This document shows, one piece after another, positions 58,480 to 64,000 of a DNA stretch of 64,000 bases. This stretch comes from Nepenthes gracilis. Taxonomy: Eukaryota; Streptophyta; Magnoliopsida; Caryophyllales; Nepenthaceae. Below the pieces are notes generated by a model. It saw only the letters and a list, made by a program, of their open reading frames with translations. It had not been told where the DNA came from and did not search any database. The stretch covers positions 5,213,087 through 5,277,086 of the forward strand of contig BSYO01000019.1 in assembly GCA_033239525.1 (NCBI GenBank). Reading direction: 5' to 3'. A program made the translations under genes and the position numbers. Each line of letters begins with the position of its first letter. The first letter of the stretch is position 1.

Positions 58480-59594
58480 TTATATTTAAATAATTTTATT
58501 TTTTATGTTTTTTAGATCATTTTTTTTATGAAAATATAATTTGGAAAAATAATTTTTTTAAAACAAAATATATCTTGTTGAACTCAACCTCATCGAAAAA
58601 TTAAAAAAAAAATTCGATTCTAACTATTTTCGATCTTAATCGGGATCTATTCGATAATTAATTCTCGACCCATACTTACAATTTTTTGTTATTTATTAGA
58701 ATTATAAAGATCTATCCCTCTTTTTATATATAATTCTAATAATTTAACTTTTAAATTAGAAATCTAACCTTATAAAGTACTAAACAACAATAATAATAAA
58801 ATTAGGTATGAAATTATAATTATAATTCTAAATTTTAATTCTAATTCTGCTTTTCAAGCTGGGTATGTCATTTTAAAAATCCTGCAATCGAATTTCAACG
58901 AATTTAAACCGACCAAACATGAAAAAATTATAAATTTCTCTAAATTTTTTTAGTTTTTTCTCTTAAAATATCCTCGTACTAAAAAACTAATAAAAAATAT
59001 TCATTTTCAAACCAAATTAATCATATATAATGAGAGAACGATTAGTACATTATTCTATATTCTCTACTATATTCAACGCTAGATGACAACAACGTGTTGC
59101 TTGATTATATTATATTATATTATATTATATTATATTATATTATATTATATTATATTATATTATATTATATTATATTGTAGTTTAAATTAAGATATCTTCT
59201 GCTTTGTATATAAATTTTAAAAATATATATTTAATTTGTTGGAAAATGATTTTAAAATTTGTCAAAAATATTGCATACAAAACTTTAAAAAAATTTATTG
59301 TATACGAAGGGTTACAAAATTAAACTTACATAGAAGCAGTCCGCCCGATATAAGTAATTATATTATATTGATTTAAGGATTTATTACTACTTGGCTAAAA
59401 TCGATATATTCTTATATAAGCTTCTAAAAGTAATGGTACGGCAAATTATATAATATAACGAGAGTATTATTATTTTTATTATATTATTATTTATTAAAAT
59501 ACATATAAATATTAAAAATTTTCATAATTTGTTGAATTTAGCATAAGTTTTAAATAATTAATACATATTCAATATTCATCCTTTCATAATGAAC
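58480..59594 (+). repeat. Core repeat copy 2, right part
   Basis: It matches the main part of 19457-20488 and then 43076-43192 without the element C insertion. It ends near 'ttcataatgaac'. It contains the expanded microsatellite at 59105-59176. Confidence 0.75.
59105..59176 (+). repeat. TATAT-type pentanucleotide microsatellite, about 14 units
   Basis: It is a pure (ATTAT)n run. In core repeat copy 1 the same spot (20160-20195) has only a few degenerate units, so it expanded after the two copies separated. Confidence 0.9.
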
Positions 59595-61822
59595 CCTAGA
59601 TTTTGTTATAAACTATCGCCCCACGCATCTCACAGTGCATTAAATTTAGGGTTTTATTACACTTGTCATAATAAAAGCAAAGCTTCTAGATTGCAACATG
59701 AGCAAGCAAATGCCATTTGGCCCATACAAATGAGGTCAATGCCTTTAAATAGGGATTCATGATTCTTCATTTAATACTTTAGATCATGATCCAAAATAAT
59801 AAAATTCTAGATTTTATTAAAGAAAAATAATATTTATATACATAATTATATATTTTATCAAAATTGTTAAAATTAATATAGAAAAAAAGGCAGAAGAGAG
59901 AAAAATTAAAAAAACATAATTCATATTTATTTTTGATAATTTTTATGGGATTGGGATCTTCTCTCCAGGTGAAGAATGACCGCTTCTTCTTAATATAGTG
60001 AAGATCGGATTTTATATCCAAGCGATTCGTATTTTGGATAATTAAATTTAAAATCGAACGGTCTACATTATATTATTCATTCAAATTCAGTCGATTTTAC
60101 ATCCGACGATTCGTATTTTGGATAATTAAATTTAAAATCGACCCCGGATCCATTTTTATGCAAGTAGATGTACGGATAGATATATGAATAATATTATTTA
60201 TGATTAAATAGGACATATTATATGAATTTAATTTTATTATTTATTTCAAGAAATATAATATTTTTAATAGTAAAAATAATATTATATTATATTACATATG
60301 AAATTAAATTTTTTGACCAGTGTCCAAATTTATTTTTTTAGGATTTTAATTATATTCATCTTATTTGATAAATTTAAAGGGTAAATGATTTGTTTTTAAA
60401 CTTAAGCTCAGAAAATTAGATCTAATATAAAAAAAATGCACTTTAAAGTTAAGACAAAAGAAATATATTTGATTTTTTTAATAAATAATATTCAAAATTA
60501 ATTTAATTAAATAAAATAAGTTTAATTTTGAAATAAAAATAAGTTTGGGTCATTGTTGAATAATTTAATTAGATAGAAAATATATTATTTCCAAGTTAGC
60601 TTGCCATAATGCAACCCCCAAGTTGTCATTCCTTGGTCACTAATCTATGCACAAAAAATTCAAGCTAAAATAGCTTTGATTTTAAGTTTGGATCTTATTT
60701 TTTTTTAAAATTTAATTATTAGATTAAAATTTAATGGCCAAAATTTAATAATAAAAAATATTAAATATAGCTATATTTATATATAAAATTAATAAAGTAC
60801 CTATTTAAAAGATACTATTTAATATTTAATCTAAATTATTAGAATTTTTTAATGCACTACCTAGTTAATAATCATTCTATGACACTTCTGTGGGACAAGT
60901 GTGTACATCTCATGCAGAAAATCCAAACTAGCGCAAGGTCACGTCTAATGAACTACAATGCACTTGCATGTCACGGGACTTAGAAACTAGTTCCCTATAA
61001 AGATAAAAAAAAATTTAATAAAATAAATATTGTCACGGTCCTAAACTAAAATAAATCTTAATAATAATTATAAATAATTATAATCCATAAAATTAAATCT
61101 CAAATATAAAATAATAATCAAAATAAATCTCAAATTCGAATGTAATTTGACAACTCATCTAATAATTTTGGCAATAGTATGAATAACAAATGATAATATG
61201 GTCATTTATTTATAGAATTTCTCTAAATAACCCATATGGATAAATAAATTATCGCAACCTTGCCTAAAGTATCGTAAAAAAAAGTGACAAACCAATAATA
61301 CGATCAAACCATCAATCCCACGCAACCCAACAACATATATCACCAAATAACAAAATAACCCAACTGATTACATGGCATTATCATATACTGACATTTGTCT
61401 ATCTTACAATATCCTAAAATATAATTTATACAATTGTAATCTGAATACAAATCTAATATTCACCAAATATAAACAAAATTTTATCAATTTCACATCTAAA
61501 CTTTCTACAACATTTAAATATTCACCAAATGCAAGCCAGCGCTCACTTTATAAATACTTTCCATCCTTCATGGGAAAGGGGATTCTCAACTCCACTTTAA
61601 ACCCTGATACGCAAGTCGATCCAGTGATTAAGTTGTGAAGAGCAATCAAGCATCTGAATATTCAAATGCCCCGGGTGCTACCTTCTCTACCTTACACAAA
61701 AGCCACTCTCCTAAGAGTGTAACTCTTAGGCCGACTAAGAAAGATTCTCTCATCCTCCTATCTTTTATTCAACTAAGAAAGATTATTAACTTAAACATTT
61801 AAGGACATATTGAGAAGCGAGT
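59595..61822. other. AT-rich intergenic DNA with one short direct repeat
   Basis: No gene is supported. A direct repeat of about 38 bp ('gattcgtattttggataatt...') occurs at 60021-60056 and 60106-60141. An inverted repeat 'cctaagagt/actcttagg' is at about 61711-61730. The 88-codon ORF at 61372-61638 is Asn/Tyr/Lys-rich, as random AT-rich DNA gives. Confidence 0.45.
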
Positions 61823-64000
61823 TGTGACGGATCGGATTATTTTTCTTAAATAACATCCGTCAAGGATAAAAATAAACTTAAATTCCTAATTAAAGTTATT
61901 TATTTATGTAGAAAATTGAGCAGAATTTCGTTTGTAAATCGAGCGTTTGTCAAAATACAAGCACCTATAAAACAACCCTGCACAATAATTTACAACTATC
62001 CACAACAAAACTACACATCTTATTATTCAACACACTACATAGGATCTGATCGCCACATCAACCGGACGATACCGATATCATAACTCAAATATAATGTTGG
62101 TGAGGAAGGATGTCAACTAGGAACCTCGATCATAACCACAATGAAAAGGACCTACGAAAGTATAAAAATCACAAGATACAGGAAAAACTAATTCATCATT
62201 CATCTATGCTAAACATCATTAATCATCATCATATATGTTTTAATCACTTTACAAAAGTAAGACCAAAATTCTTATTTCAGACACAAAAAATCAGCTAAGT
62301 CCCAGCCTCAAGCCCTGCGCGCAATATCAGCTGTCAATTGCACTTCTATGATCTACTCTGTCTTGTTGAGTATCAGTGTATTCTCATCTGAAAGATATAT
62401 AGTAAGGGTGAGCGTACAACCCATCAAATGAAATCATATATCACTAACTATAACAATTTATAGGAAATGTAATAACTGGGTGGGGAAAACTCATATAACA
62501 AGGATAAAGAAAGCATACGAGGAGAGGAAATATTTGGAATCATTTAGTTCACATGTTTATTTTAATTATGTTCATTCATTTTCATTACTTTCATCAATTT
62601 TTACGAGCTCGGGTTAGTAGGTCGTACTAACTAACGATATGAGAAGACGATGACAGGAATGTGTCTGCCACGTATTCTAAGACCGGTTACATTTTAGGTC
62701 TACAATACTCGACCATCGGTTACATTTTCAGTCTACAGTACTCGACAATTAGCTACATTTTAGGTCTACAGCGCTAGACCATCAGCTATATTTTAGGCTG
62801 CAGTATTTGGCCATCTCAATCGCCCCATATCCCCAGGGATCAGGGCAATCATCGTTCTTTCACAGTAGCATCCTAAAACGTACCCTGCACATCACTCGCT
62901 CCCAGGAGCGGCCGAAGTATTCATTGGGTTCCCACCGTGATGTACATGGTAAGTTAAAGGATATTACCCCTATAATCCGTAATCTTAGTTTCAAGATTAG
63001 TCTTAACCCTTGAGGGGAATCCATCATTGCCATATGCATTTTCAAACCGAAAAATCACTTTTTCATCACTTGTCTCCTACCGGGAGACCAAATCTATCAC
63101 TTTACGTTTTGTGTATTCCCTTCCATTTATTCGTTTGGTTCCTTTTTTTTCATTCGAGCTTAGATCTTTCAACCAATAAGTTCAACTCATAAGAAACTTT
63201 GATTATACTTACCTCTGTAGGTCAAACACCACCTTAGAAGCCTCCGGGACGCATCCCCTTGGTCTTGGTGCACAATTACATATTTTAGAGCTTACAATTT
63301 AACACAATATTTAGTCATAAGTTTCATCACAATTGAAGAGAGCTAACACATGTACACTTACCTCCAATTTTGGATAAACATTGTTAGGCTACTTTTAAAG
63401 GGCTCGAACGCCGCGAACGGGTCAAATTTTACAGAATCGGTCATCCAGTCAACACATAGTTACTTTTGGGATGCGGGGATTCCTATTCTAGAGTCATTTC
63501 AACATTTTATGAAGGTAAAAACATGTAATTTCTCCCTTAGGTCTCGGGTGAACAGTGTTAGCGTCAATTTAGAGGGCCCGGACGTTGCAAATGGGTTAAG
63601 ACGTGCAAAATCGATCGCATGGCCGACGTATATAAACATTTGGGATATAGAGATTCACATTTTGGGGTCAATTTAACGAAGCAATGTGCGAAAATGGAAA
63701 ATCCTCAATTTTCCGTAGGTTAGGGTTTGACGATACTCTACCAGTCGCGTTGGTGAGTAAATCGGATAATAAATTACATAATTCTTGGTCTCAAGTCACG
63801 GGTATTATATTTTTCATGGTTCGAGTGGGTATCGAGACAAAAATACCCGACAATAACTGAATAATATCAAAAGAGGAAAGTTAGTGAGTATAAGAACGCT
63901 TACCTCGACGCGTGCTATCACTTTCGTAACTGGCTCTTGGACGGATCAGACTCTACGGCTTGATCTCCTCCTTTCTCTCTCTAAAATCGGCGCTCTTCCT
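61823..64000 (-). repeat. Element E-related LTR, partial, reversed, cut by the right window edge
   Basis: It starts TGTGACGGATCGG, the reverse complement of the E LTR end (gacccgtcaca). Further matches in reverse are 'ctcatctg...aaggtgagc' (62385), 'gggttagtaggtcgtactaactaac' (62612) and 'ggttagggttt' (63718). The LTR start (TGTAATAT) should lie beyond 64000. The host-like DNA left of 61823 has no primer-binding site, so this is a solo or 3' LTR. Four 33-bp tandem units lie at 62682-62810. The 63350-63676 ORF is not a gene. Confidence 0.75.

Noticed and set aside
7911..59594. The idea that the two core repeat copies are LTRs of one giant element containing the UGT
   Set aside because: The copies have no TG..CA ends, primer-binding site or polypurine tract, and the UGT keeps its intron, which a retrotransposed gene would lack.
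61372..61638. An 88-codon ORF in AT-rich DNA
   Set aside because: It is rich in Asn, Tyr, Lys and Ser, with no motif, and lies next to an LTR. There is no support beyond being open.

Overview
This is a plant nuclear window, from an angiosperm and most likely a eudicot. It is AT-rich and crowded with nested, decayed LTR retrotransposons. It holds one recognisable host gene: a two-exon family 1 UDP-glycosyltransferase (UGT) on the minus strand (49454-56023). I see no bacterial genes, CRISPR arrays, rRNAs or tRNAs.

Layout from left to right. (1) 1-7903 is element D, a minus-strand Ty3/gypsy element of Tat-like type, cut by the left window edge. (2) 7911-8816 is the first piece of a non-coding repeat of about 2.06 kb, called here the core repeat. 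(3) 8817-19451 is element A, a plus-strand Tat-like element with 973-bp LTRs and a near-perfect 5-bp target-site duplication (TSD). (4) 19457-20488 is the second piece of the core repeat. (5) 20489-43070 is element C, a 22.6-kb minus-strand Tat-like element with a perfect GTTAT TSD. It contains an internal 2.2-kb tandem duplication and a nested non-autonomous chromovirus-type element E (27470-35348). (6) 43076-43192 is the third piece of the core repeat. (7) 43900-46140 is block F, a patchwork partial copy of the right end of C plus its flank. (8) 46965-49053 holds two solo LTRs. (9) 49454-56023 is the UGT gene, with a 5.1-kb intron that holds an antisense chromovirus remnant. (10) 56373-59594 is a second copy of the core repeat, carrying a solo LTR and an expanded pentanucleotide microsatellite. 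(11) 59595-61822 is AT-rich DNA with nothing recognised. (12) 61823-64000 is a minus-strand LTR related to element E, cut by the right edge.

The three Tat-like elements share one plan. Gag-pol lies on the sense strand. After it come an array of about 40-bp repeats and then an ORF on the opposite strand (aORF). The aORF ends in a coiled coil and a short conserved motif. Its N-terminus resembles the protein family often annotated as a putative gypsy-type transposon protein. In A and C the aORF lies downstream of a second array of 57-bp units. Each unit carries two boxes of TTGACC type, the core bound by WRKY factors. In C the aORF also has a TATA box and a poly(A) signal. The elements therefore look like two convergent transcription units between one pair of LTRs. 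This architecture, and above all the shared 57-bp array, is the most interesting signal in the window. All gag, pol and aORF copies seen here are broken by stops and frameshifts.

The UGT is the only gene that looks intact. Exon 1 ends at a good GT donor and exon 2 begins after a good AG acceptor. They join in phase 1 to give 486 residues with the catalytic His/Asp pair and a complete 44-residue PSPG box.
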